Part shown: positions 56,523 through 64,000 of the stretch, in pieces | How the letters are laid out: every line of letters begins with the position of its first letter | Numbering within the stretch: position 1 is the first letter of the stretch | Assembly: GCF_000753865.1 (NCBI RefSeq) | Contig: NZ_JQFW01000014.1 | Location: 62,001 to 126,000, forward strand | DNA from: Alteromonas sp. LOR | GTDB lineage: Bacteria > Pseudomonadota > Gammaproteobacteria > Enterobacterales > Alteromonadaceae | Direction: 5' to 3' | DNA length: 64,000 nucleotides | Notes under the pieces: model-generated | Told to the model about the DNA's origin: nothing | The model's input: only the letters and a program-made list of their open reading frames with translations | Database searches by the model: none | Made by a program: the position numbers and the translations under genes

Positions 56523-57167
56523 TTAGCGTGAGGGGGGCTCTAATTCTAGCTGTGAAGCAATGAGTACTGCTTGTGTGCGGTTATTAATACCAAGCTTTTT
56601 AAATAAAGCCGTAACGTGGGCTTTTACCGTCGCTTCAGCAATATCTAAGTTGTAGCCAATCTGTTTATTCAACAAACCGTCTCGCATATAACACAGCACT
56701 TTATACTGAGAGGGTGTCAGTGAGGCCACCTTATCCGCAAGCTCTGAAAATGCCTCGTCAACTTCATCGACACTTTCACTAAGCCCTTCAGGCAGCCAAA
56801 TATCACCATCGAGAATGGCTTCAACGGCGTTACCGATGTCCTGTGCACTGGCAGTTTTAGGTATAAAGCCGGAAGCGCCGACACCAATAATTTTAGATAT
56901 TAACGCAGTATCTTCCGTGCCCGATACTACGGCCACAGGAATATCTGGATACAGTTTGCGAATATGAAGAAGCCCGAACAGATCGTTACTGCCGGGCATA
57001 TGTAAATCGAGTAAAAGCAGGTCGACATCCTCTTTGTTGAGCATATCAACCGTAGACATTAAGTCTCCTGCCTCCTTGAGGGTTAAGGAAGGCAGCGACA
57101 AGGATAGAGCGCCTCTTAATGCATCGCGATACAGCGGGTGATCATCGGCGATTAACAGCGTTATCAT
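56523..57167 (-). CDS. LuxR/NarL-type response regulator (CrbR-like)
   Basis: 214 residues. Receiver: acidic Asp8-Asp9, phosphorylation site Asp54 (LLLLDLHMPGS), Lys in FIPKTAS. C-terminal LuxR helix-turn-helix (LTPSQYKVLCYMRDGLLNKQIGYNLDIAEATVKAHVTALFKKLGINNRTQAV). It lies 15 bases downstream of acs and is likely co-transcribed; with the CrbS-like kinase it would form the acetate-switch two-component system. The shared motif upstream of acs and crbS could be its site. Confidence 0.9.
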   Translation of the reverse strand: MITLLIADDHPLYRDALRGALSLSLPSLTLKEAGDLMSTVDMLNKEDVDLLLLDLHMPGSNDLFGLLHIRKLYPDIPVAVVSGTEDTALISKIIGVGASGFIPKTASAQDIGNAVEAILDGDIWLPEGLSESVDEVDEAFSELADKVASLTPSQYKVLCYMRDGLLNKQIGYNLDIAEATVKAHVTALFKKLGINNRTQAVLIASQLELEPPSR

Positions 57168-57182
57168 TGTCGTTTTCCTTGA

Positions 57183-59129
57183 TTATTTATTGAGTCGTTC
57201 CTCTATGAGTGTATCAACAACGGATGGATCCGCCAACGTCGATGTATCACCTAATTGCTCATGCTCGTTTGCCGCTATTTTACGCAATATACGACGCATA
57301 ATTTTACCAGAACGTGTTTTCGGCAGCCCCGTTGACCACTGAATAATATCTGGTGTGGCTATAGGACTCAATTCTTGGCGTACCCAGCTTTTAAGCTCTT
57401 TGGTTAGGGCATCATTAACCTCTACGCCTTCAATAGGACTTACATAAACGTAGATCCCTTGGCCTTTAATATCGTGAGGATAGCCAACAACCGCGGCCTC
57501 TGCCACTTTGCTGTGCGCAACCAGTGCGCTCTCGATTTCTGCAGTACCTAAGCGGTGACCTGAAACATTAAGTACGTCATCTACACGACCTGTGATCCAA
57601 TAGCAGCCATCTTCATCGCGACGAGCGCCATCACCGGTGAAGTATACACCTTCATATGCACTGAAATAGGTATTAATAAAACGTTGATGGTCGCCATAAA
57701 CAGTACGAGCCTGACTCGGCCAGCTATCTTTAATCACGAGGTTACCTTCGGCGGCACCTTCAAGTTCATTGCCATCAGCATCAAATAGCGCTGGCGCTAC
57801 GCCGAAGAAAGGGCGAGTGGCCGAACCAGGCTTAAGCTCTGTCGCACCCGGTAATGGAAGGATCATATGACCGCCAGTTTCCGTTTGCCACCAGGTATCG
57901 ATAATGGGGCAACGGCCTTTACCAATCACGCGGTGATACCATTCCCATGCCTCTGGGTTAATCGGTTCACCTACCGTGCCCAACAAACGCAGCGATGATA
58001 GGTCGCAGCCCTCTGCTGGCGTGTCTCCGTGGGCCATTAGCGCACGGATTGCCGTTGGTGCAGTATACAGGCTATTTACTTTATATTTTTCAACCACCTG
58101 CGCAATACGCTTAACGTCTGGATATGTAGGCACGCCTTCAAAAAATACCTGTGACGCTGCATTAACCATAGGCCCGTAGACCATGTAACTGTGCCCCGTT
58201 ACCCAGCCAACATCAGCAGTACACCAATAAATGTCGTCGTCTTGGTAATCAAAGGCGTATTTAAACGTCATGGCTGAATACAATAAATAACCGCCAGTAG
58301 TATGCACTACACCTTTCGGTGTGCCAGTAGAGCCTGACGTATACAAAATAAATAGTGGGTCTTCGGCGTTCATGACCTCTGGTTCACACTGCGCAGAGCA
58401 ATTATCAATTGCATCTTGCCACCACACGTCGTGCTTACTGTTCCAATCGACATCGCCACCAGTCAGCTTGTGCACAACGACATGCGTGATAGATGGACAT
58501 GCATCGTTCGCCAATGCCTTATCAACGTTTGCTTTAAGAGGAATGCTGCGCCCCGCTCTACGCCCTTCGTCAGCAGTAATTACCACTTTTGCTTCGCTGT
58601 CGTTAATACGATCAGCAATGGCATTTGGCGAGAAACCGCCAAAAATAACCGAATGCACTGCGCCTATGCGGGCACACGCTAACATCGCGTAAGCGGCTTC
58701 TGGCACCATGGGCATGTAAATCGCCACGCGATCGCCTTTTTCAACGCCCATTTCTTTAAGCGCATTTGCTAACTTACATACCTCATAATGCACCTGTTGG
58801 TAGGTGATATCTAAGCTGTCTTGTGGAGAGTCACCTTCCCAGTGAAAGGCAACCTTAGTGGCGTTCTTTTCTAAATGTCTGTCGATGCAGTTGTAGCTCG
58901 CGTTTAACGCGCCATCTTCAAACCACTTTATCGATACGTCGTTTTTGTTAAAAACCGTATTTTTAATTTTTGTTGGCGCTTCGTACCACTCCAATAGTGC
59001 AGCATGCTCCGCCCAGAATGACTCAGGGTCGTCTATCGACTTCTTGTACATTTCGTCGTATTGAGACGCAGTAAGATGTGTGGATTGAAGGATATTTTCT
59101 GGTACGGGATAAGTCTTGCTGGCAGTCAT
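57183..59129 (-). CDS. acs: Acetyl-CoA synthetase
   Basis: 648 residues. AMP-binding core [69 protein letters not shown], and the C-terminal [18 protein letters not shown] whose Lys is the regulatory acetylation site. It converts acetate, ATP and CoA to acetyl-CoA through acetyl-AMP. It heads an operon with the response regulator; the promoter region carries the AATGAGAC-N3-GGTC motif. Confidence 0.97.
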   Translation of the reverse strand: MTASKTYPVPENILQSTHLTASQYDEMYKKSIDDPESFWAEHAALLEWYEAPTKIKNTVFNKNDVSIKWFEDGALNASYNCIDRHLEKNATKVAFHWEGDSPQDSLDITYQQVHYEVCKLANALKEMGVEKGDRVAIYMPMVPEAAYAMLACARIGAVHSVIFGGFSPNAIADRINDSEAKVVITADEGRRAGRSIPLKANVDKALANDACPSITHVVVHKLTGGDVDWNSKHDVWWQDAIDNCSAQCEPEVMNAEDPLFILYTSGSTGTPKGVVHTTGGYLLYSAMTFKYAFDYQDDDIYWCTADVGWVTGHSYMVYGPMVNAASQVFFEGVPTYPDVKRIAQVVEKYKVNSLYTAPTAIRALMAHGDTPAEGCDLSSLRLLGTVGEPINPEAWEWYHRVIGKGRCPIIDTWWQTETGGHMILPLPGATELKPGSATRPFFGVAPALFDADGNELEGAAEGNLVIKDSWPSQARTVYGDHQRFINTYFSAYEGVYFTGDGARRDEDGCYWITGRVDDVLNVSGHRLGTAEIESALVAHSKVAEAAVVGYPHDIKGQGIYVYVSPIEGVEVNDALTKELKSWVRQELSPIATPDIIQWSTGLPKTRSGKIMRRILRKIAANEHEQLGDTSTLADPSVVDTLIEERLNK

Positions 59130-59203
59130 AGATTGCCTCCAATTTAATAATGTTAAATTCTCGATTGATTGAGGAATACTCTAGTCATTAATCAATAAAG
59201 CAA

Positions 59204-59218
59204 AATGAGACATTGGTC
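59204..59218. promoter_or_regulatory. AATGAGAC-N3-GGTC motif upstream of acs
   Basis: AATGAGACATTGGTC lies 75-90 bases before the acs start and continues CTTA, giving a pseudo-palindrome TGAGAC/GGTCTTA. It differs from the site before the crbS-like gene only in the three spacer bases. Confidence 0.45.
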
Positions 59219-59338
59219 TTAATGACTTTTTTCATCGAAAAATTATTGCTCAACGTTCATCTGTAGACGCTTGTTTGTTTTTTTAGTTCTGTGAATTTTT
59301 TTAAGATAATCACTAAAAATATGCAATTACAATGTTTT

Positions 59339-59372
59339 ACACCCGTTATTTCTGTAACGAAATAACGGGTGT
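59339..59372. terminator. Perfect 14-bp hairpin between porin and acs
   Basis: ACACCCGTTATTTC (59339-59352) pairs with GAAATAACGGGTGT (59359-59372) around a 6-base loop. It lies 26 bases after the porin stop. The minus strand continues in A rather than T, so it may be a 3'-end stabiliser more than an intrinsic terminator. Confidence 0.6.
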
Positions 59373-59398
59373 AGGTATTTAGCAATTAGTCTTAGCTG

Positions 59399-60586
59399 TT
59401 AGAACTTAAAGACAACTCCCGCGCGACCAACGTTTGCCGAAAAGTCTTCAAAATCGCTTCCGTATTCGGTATTAAAGTTAGTCAATTGAACAAACGCAGT
59501 AAAGCTATCCGTTATCTTATGGCCGTAGTTGATATAAGCGGTGGTGTTTTCATTTAAATCAGTGAGTGATAAACGAGCACGGTCACCCGAGTCGACAGAG
59601 GCACTGGCATAACCCACCTTAATCGTAGAATCTGCATTGAGTTTCCATGTCACATACGTAAAGAAGCCGCTCTCGCTAAAGCTTTCTCTTACTTCGCCTG
59701 CCGCGTTTAAACCTGAAGACGGAGCTACACCCAATGCATTTTGGTTGTTTAACGCTTCACCAGTATAATATTCAGCGTTTACACTCACTGCCCCAAAATT
59801 CAATGTGGTATACATTTTCAATAAGTTAGCGTCTTGGTTTTCACCCGAGGCAAAACCAGCTTCGTCTTCAAAATTCAATTCAGCGAAATGGCCCGCGGCG
59901 CCAATTTTATGACCAGAGAAGCTATAGTTTACGTCTACTGCAAAACCAGGCATGCTGCCAAGTTCATTCGCGTTAATACCACCAGCAGTAGCATTTCTTC
60001 CCTTACCTGTTAGAGCACCGGTTACCGTTAGCCCATTATTTTTATACGTAGCACCCACTTCCACTGCTAAGAAACCAGAATTACCGGCACGATAAGCATT
60101 ACCTATCCAATTGTAACTACCGCTTGATTTGATACCTGCCGCAGTGCTCCACTTTTGCCCGCCAAAGAACGTCCAGTTTTCGTCCAAGTCATAATATAAG
60201 GTCGCTAGACGAAGTCGTGGCTCCTGAGCCTGAATGGCCGTTTGGTTAGTAAAGCCATCTTCACCATCAATAAAATCAAATTCCAGTACCGTTCTTACTT
60301 TTTCATGGCTCATATTTAACGAAAAACGTGACTGTGCCGCTTGAAACGATGTGGCATCAGAACTAAGAAACGTAGTTTGTTGATCTGTGGCTGGCGCACC
60401 GCCGAATATATCGGTTCTTAACGCATGCGTCGGGGCTACTTGGCTGTAAGCACTGCCATAACTGGCAACGCCTTGATCAGACGCTACCATTTCGGGTTTG
60501 ATCATACCTTTAAAACTAAACTCAAAGGCTAAAGCAGGTGAAGATATCAAAACAAGTGCGCACGATGCAGCAACACGATTAAGCAT
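59399..60586 (-). CDS. Outer-membrane porin
   Basis: 395 residues from the ATG at 60586, which has TTTGGAGAACCAC upstream. Signal peptide about 1-20 (ending PALA), then FEFSFKGMIKPEM. Alternating short strands such as YKNNGLTVTGALTGKG and TAYINYGHKI, and a C-terminal VGRAGVVFKF with terminal Phe, mark a beta-barrel. It resembles DcaP-like porins of marine bacteria. Position next to acs suggests uptake of small acids, which is inference only. Confidence 0.85.
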   Translation of the reverse strand: MLNRVAASCALVLISSPALAFEFSFKGMIKPEMVASDQGVASYGSAYSQVAPTHALRTDIFGGAPATDQQTTFLSSDATSFQAAQSRFSLNMSHEKVRTVLEFDFIDGEDGFTNQTAIQAQEPRLRLATLYYDLDENWTFFGGQKWSTAAGIKSSGSYNWIGNAYRAGNSGFLAVEVGATYKNNGLTVTGALTGKGRNATAGGINANELGSMPGFAVDVNYSFSGHKIGAAGHFAELNFEDEAGFASGENQDANLLKMYTTLNFGAVSVNAEYYTGEALNNQNALGVAPSSGLNAAGEVRESFSESGFFTYVTWKLNADSTIKVGYASASVDSGDRARLSLTDLNENTTAYINYGHKITDSFTAFVQLTNFNTEYGSDFEDFSANVGRAGVVFKF

Positions 60587-61140
60587 GTGGTTCTCCAAAT
60601 TTATTTGTAGTGTTTAACTTTAATTCTTAGCTCGGTGCCCCTGCGAACGTGTGTAAGCACAGGGAATATATAATTTAGTTTGAACATGTAGCGGATTAAC
60701 TTCCGATTAACATAAATTCAACAAACCAATTGTGGGTTAAAAATAAGCAAAATACTCTATAAATCATAGTTGTTGCGACCAAAGTCTTATGATTTCTTGT
60801 GCGGCAAAACAGCGTTTAGTTAACGTATAAATAAGCTAACGCACTGTTTAATTTAAAAACTTCAAACACCGCATTACGGATTTCACTATTAAACAAATTA
60901 CGATTTTTCAACGCGTTAATGGCTAAGGCTATAAGCATAGGTAAAAAAGAGAAAATCACCGACCTTATTGCTGATTTTTTAAATTGATAGGAAGCAGTGA
61001 GAGTTAAGAATAGGACAAGCGATTTATCAAAAAGCAGTGGTTCAACTTAGAAAAGCGTGGGGAGTGCACGTAAATACGTTAGAAAAATGAATTAGCGCGC
61101 CTTGATTCAAGGCGCGCTAACCGAGGTAAGGCGGGTAGAT
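60587..61140. other. Intergenic region between porin and aldo/keto reductase
   Basis: About 550 AT-rich bases: the porin promoter on the left and the reductase terminator (61092-61120) on the right. No ORF with a ribosome site, repeat or RNA structure that I can support in between. Confidence 0.4.
61092..61120 (-). terminator. Terminator after the aldo/keto reductase
   Basis: TTAGCGCGCCTTGA (61092-61105) and TCAAGGCGCGCTAA (61107-61120) form a long stem; the minus strand continues TTCATTTTTC. Confidence 0.85.
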
Positions 61141-62193
61141 TTAAAATCCCATGGGGTAGGCTTTAAACACGTTATTTATATCATTAAGTGTGTTATCGCT
61201 TAGCTTAATATCAAACGCTGCGATATTTTCAGAAAGCTGCTTGAGTGTAGTTGCACCGATAATAGTAGATGTAACACCCGGTACTTGCTGACACCATGCT
61301 AAAGCAAGTTGCGACGGTGTAATGCCTGCGTTTTCTGCAATATTGACGTACTGCTCGGTAGCTGATTGCGCTGCAGGTTGGTCTCTGAATAAGCCCATTC
61401 GCTGTGCCAATGTCCAACGCGAACCTTCAGGCCGTGCACCATTGTGATATTTTCCGCTGAGCATTCCCGTGGCTAGGGGCGACCAAGGCAAATAAGCAAT
61501 GTTTTCACACTGGCACATCTCAATAAGATAAGGCCAATCTTTTGCGTGTAACAGGCTAAATTCATTTTGAATAGACACAGGTAAAGGCACGTTTTCTTCT
61601 GCGCACAAACGCAAAAACGTATGAATTCCCCACGGCGTATCATCAGACAACCCCCAGTGACGAATTTTGCCCGCATCAAGGGCCGCTTTTATGCCTTTGA
61701 GAATATTGCGCATGCCGCTGATTTCTTTGTCGCGGTCGATAGTTGTTGGGTCTGTACTGTCAGGCCAATGCTTGCCAAAGTGCGGGGTTACCCTATTTGG
61801 CCAGTGAAGCTGATACACATCGATATAGTCGGTGTGTAAACGCGTAAGTGATTCATCAAGGGCACTAGTAAGTGAAGAAGCCGTTATTGGCCCACCCTCT
61901 CGGATATACTTTAAGCCTGCACCTGCTACCTTGGTCATCACCACAATATTCTTGCGTGCGTCTTGATTACGAGAAATCCAATTGCCAATAATTCGCTCTG
62001 TGTCGCCGTAGGTATCTGCGTTAGGAGGTACAGGATACATCTCAGCGGTATCAATAAAATTCACCCCCGCATCAAGGGCCATCGCCATCTGCGCATCGGC
62101 ATCTTGCTGCGTATTTTGGATACCCCAGGTCATTGTTCCTAAACATATATCGGAAACCTGAAGGCCGCTTGAACCTAAACTAGTAAACTTCAT
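61141..62193 (-). CDS. Aldo/keto reductase, Tas-like
   Basis: 350 residues from the ATG at 62193 (AATAAGAG upstream), as in E. coli Tas (346); 13 upstream codons in frame do not match the family. Motifs: LGTMTWGIQNTQQDADAQM, FIDTAEMYPVPP with the catalytic Asp and Tyr, VMTKVAG (Lys), LHWP (His) and IIGATTLKQLSENI for NADPH binding. Cytoplasmic oxidoreductase, substrate unknown. Confidence 0.92.
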   Translation of the reverse strand: MKFTSLGSSGLQVSDICLGTMTWGIQNTQQDADAQMAMALDAGVNFIDTAEMYPVPPNADTYGDTERIIGNWISRNQDARKNIVVMTKVAGAGLKYIREGGPITASSLTSALDESLTRLHTDYIDVYQLHWPNRVTPHFGKHWPDSTDPTTIDRDKEISGMRNILKGIKAALDAGKIRHWGLSDDTPWGIHTFLRLCAEENVPLPVSIQNEFSLLHAKDWPYLIEMCQCENIAYLPWSPLATGMLSGKYHNGARPEGSRWTLAQRMGLFRDQPAAQSATEQYVNIAENAGITPSQLALAWCQQVPGVTSTIIGATTLKQLSENIAAFDIKLSDNTLNDINNVFKAYPMGF

Positions 62194-62505
62194 TCTCTTA
62201 TTACCCTTTAACTGTGCCTTTAAAGTGTACACTTGAACTGGTGCGCGCTCATATAAATTGTGAACTCAGCGAGCAGACTTTAATTCTGTAAACTCACATG
62301 GTGTGAGATTCATATTTGATATTGGCTGTGAGCGTTTAAAAAACAATGCAACGTTAGCAAAAGCTCGATGAAATGTCGCAAAACTCTGAATAAAAGCTAA
62401 ATTCAGTACGGTAAAGGTGACTATTGCGATCCGCAAACCGTTATTTTTGCCTGATTCGCACAGTGAATAGGTATTTAGAGCATCCTGACTGTTACAGTTT
62501 AAAGA
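62194..62505. other. Intergenic region with CTCACA/TGTGAG palindrome
   Basis: About 310 bases. CTCACA-TGG-TGTGAG at 62293-62307 is a 6+3+6 palindrome about 100 bases upstream of the reductase and may be an operator. Nothing else is evident. Confidence 0.35.
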
Positions 62506-62810
62506 TCATTTGTTTTCTTTTGAAGCAACAAGAGATGAAGCTAAGTCGTAGTTTCCCTGAGAAATAGCGATATCTGCCACTGAATTACCCGATTTGTCTT
62601 TATGATGAGGGTTGGCGCCCTTTTCAAGTAGTGAAGCGATGACCTCTTTACGATCGAACAGGCTTGCAAACATTAACGCTGTTTGACCCTGCTGCTTTGA
62701 TTCATCCACATGGCAATCGGCTAAAATGAGTTGTTTAGCAACGCTAGCATGATAGCGGTAACGCCGCCTAAGATAAATTTAGATAAGGTAGATTTTAATG
62801 AAGTACTCAC
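62506..62810 (-). pseudogene. Small exported ankyrin-repeat protein gene, apparently frameshifted
   Basis: A GTG at 62810 with TAGGAG seven bases upstream opens an export signal (STSLKSTLSKFILGG then VTAIMLALLNNSF) that hits TAG after 29 codons. The ankyrin part continues in another frame: LADCHVDESKQQGQTALMF, then a second repeat with SLLEKGANPHHKDKSGNSVADIA, ending at 62506. One extra base in the T4 run (plus strand A4, 62723-62726) would join them into NNSFLADC and give a 101-residue exported protein with two ankyrin units. This could be a real mutation, a phase-variable tract or a sequencing error. It overlaps the preceding 58-residue ORF by GTGA. Confidence 0.68.
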
Positions 62811-62983
62811 AGCTGAACTCCTACGTGAATGTTGATGCGGGATTGGGTATTTTTAACTTCAACGCAAACTTGGTCGCCGTAGTAGTTATCAGCGTAGTTG
62901 CATCGTGTTTGAACAGATTGGTTAGTAGTGGAGGAAACACGATGGCCGTTCGCCGTTGATAGTTTTTTTAGTAATGTGGTCAT
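62807..62983 (-). CDS. Unrecognised 58-residue ORF coupled to the ankyrin gene
   Basis: ATG at 62983 is preceded by AAGGAGAATCAA, a strong ribosome site. The product starts MTTLLKKLSTANGHRVSS and has a Tyr/Asn-rich middle with two cysteines (RCNYADNYYGDQVCVEV), ending HVGVQL. No signal peptide and no family recognised. Its TGA overlaps the GTG of the ankyrin gene (GTGA), which indicates translational coupling. A small secreted-peptide or toxin-like role is conceivable but unsupported. Confidence 0.62.
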   Translation of the reverse strand: MTTLLKKLSTANGHRVSSTTNQSVQTRCNYADNYYGDQVCVEVKNTQSRINIHVGVQL

Positions 62984-63517
62984 TTGATTCTCCTTGTTAA
63001 GTTAGGAGCATTATTATCAATTCAAAAAAACTATTAAAACGACTAAAACTGATTCATAAGATTGATTTAATAGATTGTAAAGATACTTGCTAATCGAGAA
63101 ACCTCATAAACTGGGGTATTACGTAGGGAGTACTAAGCAGAATAGGAGACAGCAAGGAAAATAGAGAATAACGAGAAAGTAAAAAGCAAGTTGAGCCTGA
63201 GTCACATAAGAGCTAGGTAAGGACTATATGGGAACTGATTAAAGCTAAGTAATTGATAAATTTGAGCGCATATTTGTGTACGAACGCGCGCGTTAGTGCG
63301 GGTATTGGCACAGAGGCTGGACACAAAATTAGTTACAGTCTCAAACGCCGATCCCATAACAAATTATAAAAGCGGCGGAGATATTAGGGAGATAGGTAAA
63401 TGCAAGTGACGGCAGACCACAGTAAGCGCAGTCTTTCCTACTAAACGTTAACTGCTACTCGTTAACTGCTATCCGTTGGCGATTTCCCTTTAACTGTTAT
63501 TCATTAACGTCTCATTC
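62984..63517. other. Intergenic region between the PhoX-like gene and the 58-residue ORF
   Basis: About 530 AT-rich bases. The right end is the 14-bp array at 63448-63531. The promoter for the 58-residue ORF should lie near 63000-63100. I see no other supported feature. Confidence 0.4.
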
Positions 63518-63531
63518 TTAACTGCTAAGCC
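63448..63531 (-). repeat. 14-bp tandem repeat over the stop codon of the PhoX-like gene
   Basis: The plus-strand core TTAACTGCT recurs in exact 14-base register at 63448, 63462, 63490 (TTAACTGTT), 63504 (TTAACGTCT) and 63518, with a decayed unit at 63476. The gene's stop codon (63518-63520, minus strand) is the start of the unit at 63518. In the gene's frame TAA, TGA, TAA and TAG follow. Confidence 0.8.
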
Positions 63532-64000
63532 AGGGGCCAGTGATAGCCAACGTTTTACTAGGGGAATAAACATTAACAAAAAGAGTGCTGCCGTCAGGAG
63601 AAAAACAGGCTCCGGCAAGTTCGGTTTGTGCATGCAATTTAGCAAAGTTATATACCTCACCCCCAGGGGTTATCCCACGAAGATGGTTATCAACTATATC
63701 GGTGTATTGGTCTTCGCATACTAGTAAATGCCCGTTTGGACACACCGTTAGATTATCGCCAAAGTTGTACAAGTTTTTATCTTCACTTTGCAAGAACAGT
63801 TGAAGTTTATCGGCACTGCCATCAAGTGATGGCACCACACGCATTACCTGCCCTAACTGTTTTTCTCCGCCGTTGGTGCAGCAAAAATATAACTCTTCAT
63901 CACCCCAGTGCATACCTTCCCCACGCGCAAACAACGCAGCGCCTTTCTCATAGGCCTGTTTACGAAGATCATCCTTTGGGCTTTCTGGATTATCTAAATC
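63518..64000 (-). CDS. PhoX/DUF839-family protein, C-terminal part
   Basis: 160 residues visible; the frame is open to the window edge, so the gene continues outside. The visible part has KQAYEKGAALFARGEGMHWGDEELYFCCTNGG, LYNFGDNLTVCPNGHLLVCEDQ, GITPGGEVYNFAK and LAGACFSPDGSTLFVNVYSP, the repeated blades of DUF839/PhoX-type propellers. PhoX enzymes are calcium/iron phosphatases exported by Tat; whether this one is active cannot be judged from the fragment. Confidence 0.83.
   Translation of the reverse strand, partial: DLDNPESPKDDLRKQAYEKGAALFARGEGMHWGDEELYFCCTNGGEKQLGQVMRVVPSLDGSADKLQLFLQSEDKNLYNFGDNLTVCPNGHLLVCEDQYTDIVDNHLRGITPGGEVYNFAKLHAQTELAGACFSPDGSTLFVNVYSPSKTLAITGPWLSS

Noticed and set aside
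1..64000. tRNA, rRNA, integrated phage or insertion sequence
   Set aside because: No tRNA-like cloverleaf, rRNA segment, integrase, transposase or phage structural gene was seen on either strand.

Overview
The window looks like an ordinary chromosomal segment of a marine gammaproteobacterium of the Alteromonas type. This is inferred from the whole gene set: a complete Na+-translocating NADH:quinone reductase operon with apbE and nqrM, FabV-type enoyl reductase, large Oar-like TonB-dependent receptors, the sodium-symporter/CrbS-CrbR/acs acetate module, a VF530-type small DNA-binding protein, a REP-like GGGGTCAG repeat and moderate GC content. I see no rRNA, tRNA, CRISPR array, prophage or insertion sequence. 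Both ends cut a gene: an APC permease on the left and a PhoX/DUF839-type protein on the right. Layout. 1-6.6 kb: permease end, YcbL-type hydrolase, VOC protein divergent from a LysR regulator, YafJ-type amidotransferase, then a YiaA/DUF2145/secreted-protein operon facing an HTH regulator. 6.7-11.7 kb: VF530 protein and a four-gene coupled operon (cupredoxin-like MauL-type protein, GGDEF-EAL protein, DUF3034 envelope protein, truncated-globin lipoprotein). 11.7-14.9 kb: periplasmic metallo-hydrolase, DUF1653, DNA polymerase IV, orphan pilin. 15-22.3 kb: nqrABCDEF, apbE, nqrM, the sodium pump and its flavin/Fe maturation factors. 22.7-31.3 kb: fabV, fklB, ppc, a 168-bp tandem repeat, mdh divergent from argR, a DJ-1/PfpI protein. 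31.4-39 kb: TonB receptor divergent from a PhnD-like protein plus a membrane protein with a possible winged-helix tail, then uridine kinase and nucleoside transporter. 39-43.3 kb: 2OG oxygenase, TPR lipoprotein, fasciclin protein, REC-GGDEF cyclase. 43.3-60.6 kb: acetate module (exonuclease, DUF294/CBS protein, symporter, DUF4212 subunit, sensor kinase fused to a symporter domain, response regulator, acs, porin), interrupted by an MscS channel and a RimK-type peptide-modification operon. 60.6-64 kb: Tas-like aldo/keto reductase, a frameshifted secreted ankyrin gene coupled to an unannotated 58-residue ORF, and the PhoX-like end. Most notable structure: several stop codons lie inside short tandem arrays of 12-17 bp period (YcbL-like, LysR, dinB, argR, exonuclease, PhoX-like), so that redundant stop codons follow the gene. 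Other leads are the folded 168-bp repeat next to mdh, the 58-residue ORF/ankyrin pair, the PhnD-like/membrane-regulator pair opposite the TonB receptor, and a motif shared by the crbS-like and acs promoters. All functional names come from recognising family motifs by eye; no database search was run.
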